The position numbers and the translations under genes were made by a program. The notes beneath the pieces are model-generated. The model saw only the letters and a program-made list of their open reading frames with translations, made no database searches and had not been told where the DNA came from. A DNA stretch of 64,000 bases, from positions 552,532 to 616,531 of the forward strand of contig NZ_LMOB01000002.1 of NCBI RefSeq assembly GCF_001423185.1. The letters run 5' to 3'. The DNA comes from Plantibacter sp. Leaf314 (GTDB lineage: Bacteria > Actinomycetota > Actinomycetes > Actinomycetales > Microbacteriaceae). This document shows, one piece after another, positions 1-8,773 of the stretch. Position 1 is the first letter of the stretch. The number at the start of each line of letters is the position of its first letter.

Positions 1-1
1 G

Positions 2-769
2 CAGATCGGCCTCGACGCCAATCTGCGCGACCAGGTCGCGCGGGCCGAGGGCTTCACCGTCACCGAGGGCAAGACGACCGACAAGTACACCCTCGCCTTC
101 AACAACCGGCGCGCGCCGCTCGACAACCCGCGCGTCCGTGAGGCGCTTCGCACGGCGATCGACCACGCCGCGATCGTCGAGGCCGTCGGTGGCGCCGCCG
201 TCGAACAGTACGGTCCCATCCCCGAGCTCGACCCGGGCTACGAGGACCTCACCGGGGTGGTCACCTACGACCCCGATCGGGCGAAAGCGCTCCTCGCCGA
301 AGCCGGTCAGGAGGACCTCGCCCTCACCCTCGTCATCCCGAACCACTACGGGACCGCCGCGTCCAAGGTGCTGGTCTCCCAGTTCGCGGCCGTCGGCGTC
401 ACCCTCACCGTCGACAGCGTCGAGTTCCCCACCTGGTTGAACGACGTGTACACGAACCACGACTACGACCTCAGCTTCGTCAACCACGTCGAGGCCCGCG
501 ACTTCCAGAACTGGGCGAACCCGGATTACTACTACGGCTATGACAACCCGCGGGTGCAGGCCCTGGCCGCCGAGGCGAGGACCGCGACCGACCCCGCGAC
601 GGCGGACGCGAAGCTGCGGGAGGCCGCCGCCCTGGTGTCGAACGACCATGCCGCCGACTGGCTCTACACCGCGATCACCCTCACCGTGGTGCGCGACGGG
701 GTGACCGGTTTCCCCACGGACTTCGTGAGCGAGCACCTCGACCTGTCGGACGTCGCGGTCGCCGACTGA
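2..769 (+). CDS. ABC transporter substrate-binding protein, family 5 (C-terminal part)
   Basis: Open reading frame entering from the left edge in frame 2 with about 255 residues visible. It resembles the C-terminal lobe of peptide/nickel/opine type (SBP_bac_5) extracellular binding proteins: 'LAFNNRRAPLDNPRVREAL' followed by 'YDPDRAKALLAEAG' is a hallmark of that family. The protein would bind an oligopeptide or similar solute outside the membrane and hand it to a permease that is not in view. The N-terminus, signal peptide and lipobox lie outside the window. It ends in AVAD followed by TGA, with no downstream permease; the next gene is on the other strand, so it is the last gene of its operon. 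Confidence 0.9.
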   Translation, partial: QIGLDANLRDQVARAEGFTVTEGKTTDKYTLAFNNRRAPLDNPRVREALRTAIDHAAIVEAVGGAAVEQYGPIPELDPGYEDLTGVVTYDPDRAKALLAEAGQEDLALTLVIPNHYGTAASKVLVSQFAAVGVTLTVDSVEFPTWLNDVYTNHDYDLSFVNHVEARDFQNWANPDYYYGYDNPRVQALAAEARTATDPATADAKLREAAALVSNDHAADWLYTAITLTVVRDGVTGFPTDFVSEHLDLSDVAVAD

Positions 770-811
770 TCCAGGAGCCTCGCACGCAGCTCGTCCTGCC
801 GCCGGATTGGA

Positions 812-1417
812 TTACCGGGGTGTGAGCGGGGTGATCGACCTGCTGGCCGGGACGGTCTCGCCGTTCTTACTGCCGCCGATCACCTTGCCCTCGTTGCGGT
901 TGTAGACGAGGTCGTACTCCGTGACCTCGTCGGAGAGCCAGGCGCCGATCCACCCTGTCTGGGTCTTGCCGGCGGGAACCGCCTGCAGCGGGGTGTAGCC
1001 GGCCGCGGACATCGCCGTCACGAGTTCCTTCGGGTTGCCCATGCCGAGGGTGATGTAGTCGAGGTTGCCGTTCCGACGGGTGATGGACGCCACCGAGGGG
1101 TGGACGCTCCCGCCGTAGACGTCTCCCGCCTCGAGCTTCACCTTGATGAGCACCGGGTGAATGCCGGCGGTCGACCCCTCGGGGGCCGGGAAGTCGGTCA
1201 CGATCGCGAGCGGGGTCACCTTCGTCCCGTCGATGTCGTCGGACAGGGTGGTCTCCACGACCGGCGTGCTCGGCGGTTCGGACACGGTCGGGGTGGAAGA
1301 CGCCGTCGGTGAACCTGCACCGGCACCACCCGGCGAGGACGCGCATCCGCCGAGGGCGAGTGCGGAGAGCACGACGATGACGGGGAGGAACCGGGTTCGG
1401 GCGGAGTGCGAGCGCAT
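812..1417 (-). CDS. hypothetical lipoprotein
   Basis: A 201-aa protein with a type II signal peptide: basic start (MRSHSARTR), hydrophobic core and lipobox 'LGGC' with the lipidated Cys near residue 25. A Ser/Thr/Pro-rich linker of about 30 residues follows, then a compact domain of about 130 residues with no motif I can name. The mature protein should be tethered to the outer face of the membrane. It is convergent with the upstream binding protein and lies just downstream of the hydrolase gene on the same strand, 45 bp away, so cotranscription is possible. Function unknown. Confidence 0.75.
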   Translation of the reverse strand: MRSHSARTRFLPVIVVLSALALGGCASSPGGAGAGSPTASSTPTVSEPPSTPVVETTLSDDIDGTKVTPLAIVTDFPAPEGSTAGIHPVLIKVKLEAGDVYGGSVHPSVASITRRNGNLDYITLGMGNPKELVTAMSAAGYTPLQAVPAGKTQTGWIGAWLSDEVTEYDLVYNRNEGKVIGGSKNGETVPASRSITPLTPR

Positions 1418-1462
1418 CGACCCATCCTGTCATCCGACGCACCGAACCCACCAGCTTCGCGA

Positions 1463-2092
1463 CTACCCGCGCTGCGCACCACGGGTTGCCGAGGAGACCA
1501 GGTCGTCCTTCGGCAGCGCCGTCCCGTCGGCCAGCGCCTCCGCCCAGGCCTCCGTCGTCGCGACCGCGGCGAAGTTCGAGTCGAGGATGGCCATGAGCGT
1601 CGTGTGGACGGTCTCGGCGGTCGCCGACCCGGCCGCGTTCTCGATCGCGATCGCGCCGGTCGCGTCGGACAGCACTTCGACGGCGATGCCGAGCTCCTCG
1701 GCAGCCGCCGCGGACGCGATGATGCAGTTGTTCGTCATGTAGCCGACCAGGGTCACCGTGTCCGCACCCTGCTCGCGGAGCCAGGCCTCGAGGCCCGTCC
1801 CGGCGAAGACCGAGCCGTACTGCTTCACGACGGGCTTCCAGGACGGCTGCACGCGACGCGCGACCTCGGGGTGCAGCTCGAAGGCGGCGGTGTCCGGGTC
1901 GAACACGGGAGCGCCCGCTCCGGAGGTGTGCTGGACGACGGCGACGGGGAGGCCGGCGTCCGTCGCGGCGTCGATGGCCGCGCCGATCCGTTCGACCGAC
2001 TGATCGCGCGGCGGGTACTGGATCGCGAGCGGCCCTGCGAAGTACTCCTGCTGGACGTCGACCAGGACCAGGGCGCGGCGGGTGGTGTTCAC
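1463..2092 (-). CDS. isochorismatase-family cysteine hydrolase
   Basis: A 209-aa alpha/beta hydrolase of the isochorismatase/nicotinamidase superfamily. The triad is visible as Asp12 (VLVDVQQEYF), Lys90 (VVKQYGSVF) and Cys123 (MTNNCIIAS); these enzymes hydrolyse amides or vinyl ethers through a Cys thioester. The GTG at 2092 is chosen because AGGAG lies about 7 nt upstream; the frame stays open further upstream, but that extension is Arg/Ser-rich shadow sequence. It is divergent from a GlxA-type AraC regulator across 125 bp, a common pairing in which the regulator controls the hydrolase. Substrate cannot be told from sequence. Confidence 0.9.
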   Translation of the reverse strand: MNTTRRALVLVDVQQEYFAGPLAIQYPPRDQSVERIGAAIDAATDAGLPVAVVQHTSGAGAPVFDPDTAAFELHPEVARRVQPSWKPVVKQYGSVFAGTGLEAWLREQGADTVTLVGYMTNNCIIASAAAAEELGIAVEVLSDATGAIAIENAAGSATAETVHTTLMAILDSNFAAVATTEAWAEALADGTALPKDDLVSSATRGAQRG

Positions 2093-2217
2093 GGGTGTCT
2101 CCTCTGTTCGGTGCTGGCGTCGGGACGACGACCGGTCCATCGTCCCCTGGGTCCGACGGCGACACCATTGGCACGAATGCACAATACTGATGAGATCAGG
2201 CCAGATCGGAGCCGACC

Positions 2218-3165
2218 ATGCGCATCGCCATCCACGCCTTCGACGACGTGACCATGTTCCACCTGTCCGTGCCGCAACTGGTGTTCGACGAGGTCCGCCA
2301 TCAGGGCCTCGCCGACTGGGAGTCGTTCCTCGTCGCCGACCACGCGGGGCCGATCCGCACCGCCGAGGGGTACACGATCGCCGACGTCCGGGGACTGGCG
2401 GCGATGACCGACGCGGACATCGTCGTGCTCCCGTCATGGACGGACGACGGGAGTGCGGTGTCACCGGAGCTCCGGGCAGCCGTCCTCGACGCCCACGGAC
2501 GCGGCGCCACGATCGTCGGGCTCTGCCTCGGAGCGATCGCCGTCGCCGACACCGGACTCCTCGACGGCCGGACGGCGGCGACCCACTGGCACGCAGCGGG
2601 GCACCTGGCGGAGCGGCACCCGGCGGTGACCGTGGACGCGACCGCCCTCTACGTCGATCACGGCGACGTCCTCACCTCGGCCGGCACCGCCTCCGGTCTC
2701 GACGCCTGCCTGCACCTCGTCCGCACCCGGCTCGGCGCCGAAGCGGCGAACCGCGTCGCCCGGAGCCTCGTCGTCGCCCCGCACCGCGAGGGCGGCCAGG
2801 CACAGTTCATCGAGCGACCGGTGCCGCAGGCGGAGACGCAGGATCCGATCGCGGTGGCGACGGCCTGGGCGTCCGCCCACCTCGATGAACCGCTCACCGT
2901 GGATCGCCTGGCCGCCGAGGCGCACCTCAGCCGGCGGTCCTTCGTGCGCGCCTTCCGGTCGGCGATCGGCACGACCCCGGCCGCGTGGGTCCGCGCGCGT
3001 CGCCTCGACGAGGCCAGACGGCTCCTGGAGACCACCGACCTCCCGGTCGACCAGGTCGCCGTGGCCTGCGGATTCACCCCGGTCACGTTCCGCCAGAACT
3101 TCGTCGCCGCGTTCGACAGCACGCCGTCGCGGTATCGGCGTCGGTTCGACGCGCGCCACCGATAG
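2218..3165 (+). CDS. GlxA-family transcriptional regulator (DJ-1/PfpI plus AraC HTH)
   Basis: A 315-aa protein with two domains. Residues 1-190 form a DJ-1/PfpI-like glutamine amidotransferase fold with the elbow cysteine (GLCLGAIAVA, Cys103). Residues 205-312 form an AraC-type double helix-turn-helix (LAAEAHLSRRSFVRAF and VACGFTPVTFRQNF). Such proteins sense a small molecule in the N-terminal domain and activate nearby genes. Divergent transcription from the cysteine hydrolase suggests local control of that gene; this is inference from position. The ATG at 2218 gives the canonical start of the DJ-1 fold (MRIAIHAFDDVTM). Confidence 0.92.
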   Translation: MRIAIHAFDDVTMFHLSVPQLVFDEVRHQGLADWESFLVADHAGPIRTAEGYTIADVRGLAAMTDADIVVLPSWTDDGSAVSPELRAAVLDAHGRGATIVGLCLGAIAVADTGLLDGRTAATHWHAAGHLAERHPAVTVDATALYVDHGDVLTSAGTASGLDACLHLVRTRLGAEAANRVARSLVVAPHREGGQAQFIERPVPQAETQDPIAVATAWASAHLDEPLTVDRLAAEAHLSRRSFVRAFRSAIGTTPAAWVRARRLDEARRLLETTDLPVDQVAVACGFTPVTFRQNFVAAFDSTPSRYRRRFDARHR

Positions 3166-3174
3166 TCTCGGCGG

Positions 3175-4290
3175 ATGGGGATCAGGGGCGCAGGAAGACG
3201 ATCGTTCGGCATCGGTGCGGGGATCGCGGTGGTGGTCGTGTTGACGGCCTCGTCGTGCGCCTCGACGGCGACACCGAACACGCCACCGACGTCTGAGGCT
3301 CCGAGCACCTCGGCGTCCACCGGGCTCCTGGGGTGCGACGACCTCGCGACGCTCGACACCGTCGCCGCCGTCCTCGCCGCCGAACCGGCCGACGTCGTCG
3401 AAGCGGTCCAACCGACCGACGCCGTGGACCGGGCCGTCCTCACCGCGGCCGGCGGGCTCGCCTGCTCCTGGCGGGTGGGCACCGCTCAGCAGTCGATCGG
3501 CGATGGGGCCGGCGACTGGGCCTACCTCTCGATCGAGGTCCTGCCGGACGCCGCCGACGACTGGGCCCCGCCCTACGCCGGCGACACCCCCTCGGAGGAC
3601 ACGAGGATGATCGCGGGCGTCGAGGCGACCACCGCGTCGGGCGAGACCGGCTGGCGGGTGTCCGCGCCCGTCGGCACCGCCTGGGTCGAGCTGTCGATCA
3701 CTGCCGCGGGACTCACCAGCACCGGGAGCCGCTTCGACGACGCGCCCGCGGGCGAGGTCCTCGACAACCTCGCCGAAGCCGCCGAGGCGACCTTCACGAC
3801 GGTGGAGCCTGCCTCGAAGGCCCAGCTCGCCTGGCCCGCGCTCGCGCCGCGCGAGGGCGACGCCACCTGCGACGGCGGACTCGACGAGGCCGGCATCGCG
3901 GCGGCGCTCCAATACGGCGCCACCCCCACGACCTACACCGTCATCGATCCACGCACCCAGCCGATCGTCGACCTGGAGGATGCGGCGAGCGCCCGCGTCG
4001 GCGCGTTCAGCTGTGAACTCTTCGCGGAGGGCTTCGGGTACACCGACATCCTCGTGGTCCGAGGCGGCGCCACGATCATCGACGGGCTGGCAGCGCAGCC
4101 CGACATCGCGGCGGCGCTCGAGCCCATCACCCTCGAGGGTGCGGTCGACGGCGAATCAGCCCTTGTCGCGCGTCGCAGCGACGGACCGCGCTCCCCGCTC
4201 TCCTTCACCCTCGGTGACACGTTCTACACGGTGAACTCCGGCGACGGTGCGCAGACGGTCGCCGAGGCGATCATCGCGCAGACGAGGTGA
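3175..4290 (+). CDS. hypothetical secreted lipoprotein
   Basis: A 371-aa protein with an N-terminal signal (RRSFGIGAGIAVVVVLTASSC), a lipidation Cys near residue 26 and a Thr/Ser/Pro-rich linker. The remainder looks like two related halves, each with spaced cysteines (LGCDDLATL...ACSW and ATCDGGLDEA...SCELF), suggesting a duplicated domain with one disulfide per half. It begins 10 nt after the GlxA-type regulator and may be cotranscribed with it. No family recognised; not an enzyme by any motif I can see. Confidence 0.75.
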   Translation: MGIRGAGRRSFGIGAGIAVVVVLTASSCASTATPNTPPTSEAPSTSASTGLLGCDDLATLDTVAAVLAAEPADVVEAVQPTDAVDRAVLTAAGGLACSWRVGTAQQSIGDGAGDWAYLSIEVLPDAADDWAPPYAGDTPSEDTRMIAGVEATTASGETGWRVSAPVGTAWVELSITAAGLTSTGSRFDDAPAGEVLDNLAEAAEATFTTVEPASKAQLAWPALAPREGDATCDGGLDEAGIAAALQYGATPTTYTVIDPRTQPIVDLEDAASARVGAFSCELFAEGFGYTDILVVRGGATIIDGLAAQPDIAAALEPITLEGAVDGESALVARRSDGPRSPLSFTLGDTFYTVNSGDGAQTVAEAIIAQTR

Positions 4291-4427
4291 CGGCACCCAT
4301 CCGCTGAACGCGCTCCCCAGGTGTCCGCGGTCCGGAACCCTCGGACGGGTTCGCGCCCCAGCGCCGTGATGCTGCGGATCTCCCTGTAGATTTCGATGCA
4401 CACCATCGACTCCGGAAAGCAGGCGCC

Positions 4428-6062
4428 GTGCCACTCCTGGAACACGAGGCGTCCCGGCCGGGCCGGCTCCGGGTCTTTCTCCGCGCTCAGCTGCCGTTCG
4501 CCGTCGCGACCGCTGTCGTCGGCGTCGCGATCGCCCTCGCACTGCCGCAGCACGTCACCGCTCCACTGTTCCTCGGCGGCCTGTCGGTGGCGGCGCTCAG
4601 CACGCTGCTGTCGGTGCTCGTGCCCTGGGAGCGGTGGTCGAGCAACACGATGGCGTGGATCGCCCTGCTCGACCTCGTCGCCGTGGCGTTCCTCCGCACC
4701 GAGCTGGTCCACGTCGTGCCGGCGGTCAGCTTCCTCTGCGTCTTCCCGATCCTCTGGCTGGCCTACGGCTTCACCCAGCGGATGATGGTGGTCGCCGTCG
4801 CCGGTGCACTGCTCATCGCCGCGTTCCCCTTCATCGTCGAAGCCCGCGTCCCGACCACCCCGCTCGACTGGCTGAGCCTGCTCCTCCTGCCGTTCCTCAC
4901 CATCGGGATCGCCATCGCGGTGAACATCGGCGCCCGGCAACTCCGGCGCACGCAACGCGCCGTGCGTCAACATGCCGCCGAGGTGGAGGAGTCGCTCGCC
5001 CGCGCGCTCGATGCCGAGACGTTGGCGGACGCCATCCTCAACACCGTCGAGGCGGGCGTCGCCTTCTACACCCCCGACGGCCAGCTCAGACTGTCGAACC
5101 AGCGAGCGGCCGACATGGTCGCCGCCGTCGGCTTCCGGCTCGACACGCCTCCGTACGCCGGCACGCACGTGCTCGCCGCCGACCGGAAGACGACCATTCC
5201 CCTCGAAGAGCAGATCATCCCGCGAGCCCTTCGCGGCGAGGAGATCGCCGGACACATGGAGTGGTTGGGTCCGGTCGGCGAGCAGCACGCGATCCTCGCG
5301 ACCTCGAGCCGGGTGGTCCGTCCCGACGGTGAACTCCTCGGGACGGTCGTGGTCGCGCACGACGTCACCGAGCTCGCGAACGCCGTCAGCGTCCGCGAGG
5401 AGTTCCTCACCACCGTCTCGCACGAGCTGCGCACACCGTTGACGTCCATCCACGGGTACCTCGAACTCGTCACCGACGACGCTGAGGTCGACGCCCCGCA
5501 GTTGCTGCCCGCGCTCGCCGTCATCCGGAGGAACGCCGAAGCGCTGGAGCGGCGGGTCCAGGAGTTGCTGACGGCCTCGGACAGCACCGTGGTGCTGCAG
5601 CGGAGCGACGTCGACCTCGCCGTCGTCGCCGCGGACGCCGTCGCCGATGCGCAGGCCACGGCCCCGAACGCGACGGTCACGCTCTCCGCCGACGGGCCAC
5701 TCATCGCCGCCGTGGACGCCGTCCAGGTCCGGCGTGCGATCGCCGAGCTCGTCGTCAACGCCGCGAAGTTCTCACCCGACGGCCGGATCCAGGTGACGCT
5801 CACCCGGGCGGAGCAGGCCGTGCAGCTCCGCGTCTCCGATGACGGCGTGGGGATGACCGCGGACGAGCTCCGTCAGGCCTTCGACAAGTTCTACCGCACG
5901 CCGTATGCGAACGAGCGCGCCGTCCAGGGGGTCGGGCTCGGCCTGCACGCCGCTCGGTCGATCGCCGAAGCGCACGGCGGATCACTCGTCCTCGCCAGCA
6001 CGCCCGGCGTCGGCACCGAGGCGACGTTGACGATCCCCGCCGCCGGCCCCGCGGCCCCATGA
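4428..6062 (+). CDS. membrane sensor histidine kinase with PAS domain (orphan)
   Basis: A 544-aa kinase. Residues 20-165 hold about five to six membrane segments, a coiled-coil linker follows (170-200), then a PAS-like domain (about 200-318). The HisKA dimerisation helix has phospho-acceptor His332 in 'VSHELRTPL', and the HATPase_c domain shows an N box (ELVVNAAKFSPDG), G1 (DDGVGM) and G2 (GVGLGL). It should autophosphorylate and pass phosphate to a response regulator, but none is adjacent: upstream is a lipoprotein gene, downstream a convergent transporter. The stimulus domain has no large extracellular loop, so it may sense a membrane or cytoplasmic cue. Start is GTG at 4428. Confidence 0.93.
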   Translation: MPLLEHEASRPGRLRVFLRAQLPFAVATAVVGVAIALALPQHVTAPLFLGGLSVAALSTLLSVLVPWERWSSNTMAWIALLDLVAVAFLRTELVHVVPAVSFLCVFPILWLAYGFTQRMMVVAVAGALLIAAFPFIVEARVPTTPLDWLSLLLLPFLTIGIAIAVNIGARQLRRTQRAVRQHAAEVEESLARALDAETLADAILNTVEAGVAFYTPDGQLRLSNQRAADMVAAVGFRLDTPPYAGTHVLAADRKTTIPLEEQIIPRALRGEEIAGHMEWLGPVGEQHAILATSSRVVRPDGELLGTVVVAHDVTELANAVSVREEFLTTVSHELRTPLTSIHGYLELVTDDAEVDAPQLLPALAVIRRNAEALERRVQELLTASDSTVVLQRSDVDLAVVAADAVADAQATAPNATVTLSADGPLIAAVDAVQVRRAIAELVVNAAKFSPDGRIQVTLTRAEQAVQLRVSDDGVGMTADELRQAFDKFYRTPYANERAVQGVGLGLHAARSIAEAHGGSLVLASTPGVGTEATLTIPAAGPAAP

Positions 6063-6077
6063 CCGGCCGAGGACCAC

Positions 6078-7076
6078 TCAGCTCCGGCGCTCCGACTCCC
6101 GGCTCCGGTCGGAGCCGCCGACGGCTTCCGGCAGGGCATCGGTCAGGACGATGACGAGGTCCTGGGCCTTCCAATCGAGGGCGACGCACCCCTCACGCGC
6201 CTCGGTGAGCTGACGGAGCGTCGGCGTCCGCCCCTTCCGCGGGACGACGAACGACTCGATGTGCAACACGTGTCCCTGGTCGCGGACTCTCGAACCGACC
6301 TGCTCTGCCCACGGCAGGCTCCGGAGGTACTCGTCGACCTGGCCGGTGACCGGGTGGGGCTTGGCGTCGTCGAAGGTGGTCGCCCTCGTGTCCATGAGGT
6401 CCGTGATCGCCGCGCGCAGGTTCTTCACCCCGTCCCAGAGGATGCTGGCCGCGATGAACAGGGCTGCGGCGGAGTCCGCCCACCAGAACCCGAGGCCGAT
6501 CCCGGCGACGCCGACGATCGATCCGACGGCGGTCATCCAGTCGGCCTTGTTCATGTCCGCGTCGGCGTACAGCACCTTGTCGTGGAGCTGGCGCGCCAGG
6601 CGCATCTTGATCCGACCGAAGACGATCGGTAACGGGATCGTGAGCGCCATCGCGCCCATCATGAGCCAGCCGAGCCAGACCGGTTCGCCGAACAGGACGA
6701 CGGCGCCGATGGGCGGGTGCTCCGCCGTGATGAGGCCCGACACGGAGTCCACGGTCAGAAAGGCTCCCATGGCGAGGAGCGCGACACCGGCGACCAGATG
6801 GGCGACGCCGACGGCCCGGTGGAAGCCGTACGGGTACTTCGCCGTCGGCGGGCGGCGGATGATCCGCACGGCGACGAGGAACGCGATCGGCGGAGCCAGG
6901 GAGAGCAGGTCCTCGATCCACGCGGCCTTCATCGCCTGCGAACTGCCCATGACCAGGAAGACCATGGTGATCGCGACGGCCAGGAATGCGAGGCTCGCCC
7001 ACTCGATCCTGATCGCGGCGCGCAGTGCACGTTCCTCCGCCTCCGGCAGCTCGGCGTGACCGAACCGGGCGGTCAC
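6078..7076 (-). CDS. cation diffusion facilitator family transporter
   Basis: A 332-aa CDF protein with six predicted membrane segments and a C-terminal cytoplasmic domain (about residues 225-320). The metal-site pattern in the fifth segment is visible (DADMNKADWMTAVG), and 'WIEDLLSLAPP' occupies the second-segment site. CDF proteins export divalent cations by proton antiport. The GTG start at 7076 overlaps the TGA of the upstream lipoprotein by 4 nt (GTGA), so the two are translationally coupled. An in-frame extension upstream exists but would run through the coupled gene. Metal specificity is not deducible. Confidence 0.9.
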   Translation of the reverse strand: MTARFGHAELPEAEERALRAAIRIEWASLAFLAVAITMVFLVMGSSQAMKAAWIEDLLSLAPPIAFLVAVRIIRRPPTAKYPYGFHRAVGVAHLVAGVALLAMGAFLTVDSVSGLITAEHPPIGAVVLFGEPVWLGWLMMGAMALTIPLPIVFGRIKMRLARQLHDKVLYADADMNKADWMTAVGSIVGVAGIGLGFWWADSAAALFIAASILWDGVKNLRAAITDLMDTRATTFDDAKPHPVTGQVDEYLRSLPWAEQVGSRVRDQGHVLHIESFVVPRKGRTPTLRQLTEAREGCVALDWKAQDLVIVLTDALPEAVGGSDRSRESERRS

Positions 7077-7549
7077 GAGCGTCCCGCCTCGTCGAGGAAT
7101 CGTTCCAGGGCCACCTGGAACCCGTTCTCCCCCAGGCGGACGATCATCACGTGCCGCTCCACCCCGTCGACGCCCTCGACCTCGCGGTACGGGCGGGTGA
7201 CGGCTCCGAGGTCCACCCATGGGGTGTCGTCGCGGAACCCGCCGAGCACGACGTCGAGCTCGCCCCGATCGAGCGCCTCGAGCAGCGCGGTCTCGCTGCC
7301 GTCGGTCCATTCGATCTCCGCGCCGAGTCCGTCGGCGAACCGCGCGATGAGGGCCGGCTCGGTGCCTGCGGGATCACCCGAGCCGTCCAGTTCCACCCAC
7401 GGCCGGTTCTCGGTCACGCCGACCCGCATGACCCCGTCGGTCACCCGGTCGAGGGTGCCCTCGGGGTCCTTCGGCACCTGCAGGCCGCATCCGGTCAGGA
7501 GCAGGATCGCCGACACGACGGCGATGGATTTCAGGCGGGCGTTCCTCAT
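7073..7549 (-). CDS. miniature family-3 solute-binding-like lipoprotein
   Basis: A 158-aa lipoprotein (lipobox LLTGC) starting at the ATG at 7549; an upstream ATG at 7585 would add 12 residues before the signal peptide. The mature part begins like a family 3 amino-acid-binding protein (VMRVGVTENRPWVE... GTEPALIARFADGLGA... LDRGELDVVLGGF), then jumps to the C-terminal closing strands, so the second lobe seems to be missing (usual mature length about 220-240). It is coupled to a CDF cation transporter by a 4-nt overlap, suggesting a periplasm-side helper or metal/ligand sensor for that transporter. The role is inference. Confidence 0.75.
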   Translation of the reverse strand: MRNARLKSIAVVSAILLLTGCGLQVPKDPEGTLDRVTDGVMRVGVTENRPWVELDGSGDPAGTEPALIARFADGLGAEIEWTDGSETALLEALDRGELDVVLGGFRDDTPWVDLGAVTRPYREVEGVDGVERHVMIVRLGENGFQVALERFLDEAGRS

Positions 7550-7635
7550 GCGGCAGACGATAGCGAGGTTCGGTGCCGCCCGCACCGGCCTCCACGCGGC
7601 GCGCAGGAGGTGTATAGGGCCGACCCGCGACGACG

Positions 7636-7669
7636 ACCAGGGGCACCCCGCTCGGGCGGGACACCCCTG
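7636..7669 (-). terminator. GC-rich hairpin downstream of the hydrolase gene
   Basis: CCAGGGG (7636-7642) pairs with CCCCTGG (7663-7669), with an inner stem CCCGC/GCGGG. It lies 17 nt past the stop of the minus-strand hydrolase gene and looks like its terminator, although no T-run follows. Confidence 0.5.
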
Positions 7670-7685
7670 GCACCGCTCGCCTCGA

Positions 7686-8522
7686 TTACGCCTTGATGAA
7701 CGCGAGGAGGTCCGGGTTGATGACGTCGGCGTGCGTCGTGAGCATGCCGTGCGGGAAGCCCTCGTAGATCTTCAGGGTGGAGTCGCTCAGGAGTTCGTGC
7801 TGCTTGAGCGCCGCGTCCTTGTACGGGACGACCTGGTCGTCGTCGCCCTGCGTCACGAGCACCGGCACCGTGATGGCCTTGAGGTCCTCGGTCTGGTCCG
7901 TCTCCGAGAACGCCTTGATGCCCTCGTAGTGCGCGAGGGCGCTGCCGGTCATCCCCTGGCGCCACCAGTTGGCGACGACGGGCTCCGACAGCTCCACACC
8001 CGGGCGGTTGAACCCGTAGAACGGACCGGAGGCGACGGCCTGGAAGAACTCGGCGCGGTTCGCGGCCAGGGCGCTGCGGAACCCGTCGAAGACCGAGATC
8101 GGCGTGCCCTCGGGGTTCGCGTCGGTCTGGACCATCAGCGGGGGCACCGACGAGACGAGGACCGCCTTCGCGACCCGACCCTGCGGCTGCCCGTACTTCG
8201 CGACGTAGCGGGCGACCTGGCCGCCGCCGGTCGAGTGGCCGATGTGGATCGCGTCGTGCAGGTCGAGGTGCTCGACGACGGCCGAGACGTCGCTGGCGTA
8301 GTGGTCCATGTCGTGCCCGGTGCCGATCTGCGAGGAACGCCCGTGCCCGCGTCGGTCGCTCGCGATCACCCGGTAGCCCTCGGCCAGGAAGAACAGCATC
8401 TGCGCGTCCCAGTCGTCGGACGACAGCGGCCAGCCGTGGTGGAACACGATCGGCTGTGCGTCGGTGGAGCCCCAGTCCTTGTAGTAGATTTCTGCGCCAT
8501 CGTCCGTGGTCACAAACGGCAT
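7686..8522 (-). CDS. alpha/beta hydrolase, non-heme haloperoxidase/arylesterase type
   Basis: A 278-aa alpha/beta hydrolase. The nucleophile Ser sits in 'GHSTGG', the acid in 'TQGDDDQVVP' and the base in 'FPHGM'; 'VFHHGWPLSSDDWD' near the N-terminus is the oxyanion-hole region typical of cofactor-free haloperoxidase/perhydrolase and arylesterase proteins. No signal peptide, so cytoplasmic. The ATG at 8522 is preceded by GGAGG at good spacing; a longer in-frame extension has no family match. It is divergent from the fructan-locus LacI gene, with a 20-bp palindrome between them. Confidence 0.9.
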   Translation of the reverse strand: MPFVTTDDGAEIYYKDWGSTDAQPIVFHHGWPLSSDDWDAQMLFFLAEGYRVIASDRRGHGRSSQIGTGHDMDHYASDVSAVVEHLDLHDAIHIGHSTGGGQVARYVAKYGQPQGRVAKAVLVSSVPPLMVQTDANPEGTPISVFDGFRSALAANRAEFFQAVASGPFYGFNRPGVELSEPVVANWWRQGMTGSALAHYEGIKAFSETDQTEDLKAITVPVLVTQGDDDQVVPYKDAALKQHELLSDSTLKIYEGFPHGMLTTHADVINPDLLAFIKA

Positions 8523-8655
8523 GATCAACCTCCGCGTTCGAGTCGGCCCCGAACCGCTCGGAGCCAGTGGGTGAGTGGTGTCCCCGCTCCCCGGTGGATG
8601 AGCAGGCGCTTCACGATATCCACGTGGATGCGGGCGGGTCCGGCCCGACCCCGAT

Positions 8656-8675
8656 GTCTCGACAGCTGTCGAGAC
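8656..8675. promoter_or_regulatory. perfect 20-bp palindrome in divergent intergenic region
   Basis: GTCTCGACAGCTGTCGAGAC reads identically on both strands. It sits between the divergent hydrolase and LacI-type genes, about 135 bp from the hydrolase start and 100 bp from the regulator start. The shape suits a dimeric regulator. Which protein binds is unknown. Confidence 0.55.
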
Positions 8676-8744
8676 GAGCTGCTGACCCCGTCGGATCGGT
8701 GCGGGCTTGCCAAGCCTCCGCCGGGCGGATAGCATCACGTCATA

Positions 8745-8754
8745 CGATTAACCG
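8745..8754. promoter_or_regulatory. candidate LacI-type operator upstream of the fructan regulator
   Basis: CGATTAACCG is a near-palindrome (8 of 10 positions symmetric) with a central TTAA, 20 bp upstream of the LacI start codon. LacI-family proteins bind short dyads of this kind, and autoregulation is plausible. Supported by shape and position only. Confidence 0.35.
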
Positions 8755-8773
8755 ACTCGATGACGAGGACACC

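Noticed and set aside
6717..8732. 671-codon open frame on the plus strand
   Set aside because: Antisense to the CDF transporter, the lipoprotein and the hydrolase, which all have family motifs. Composition is shadow-like.
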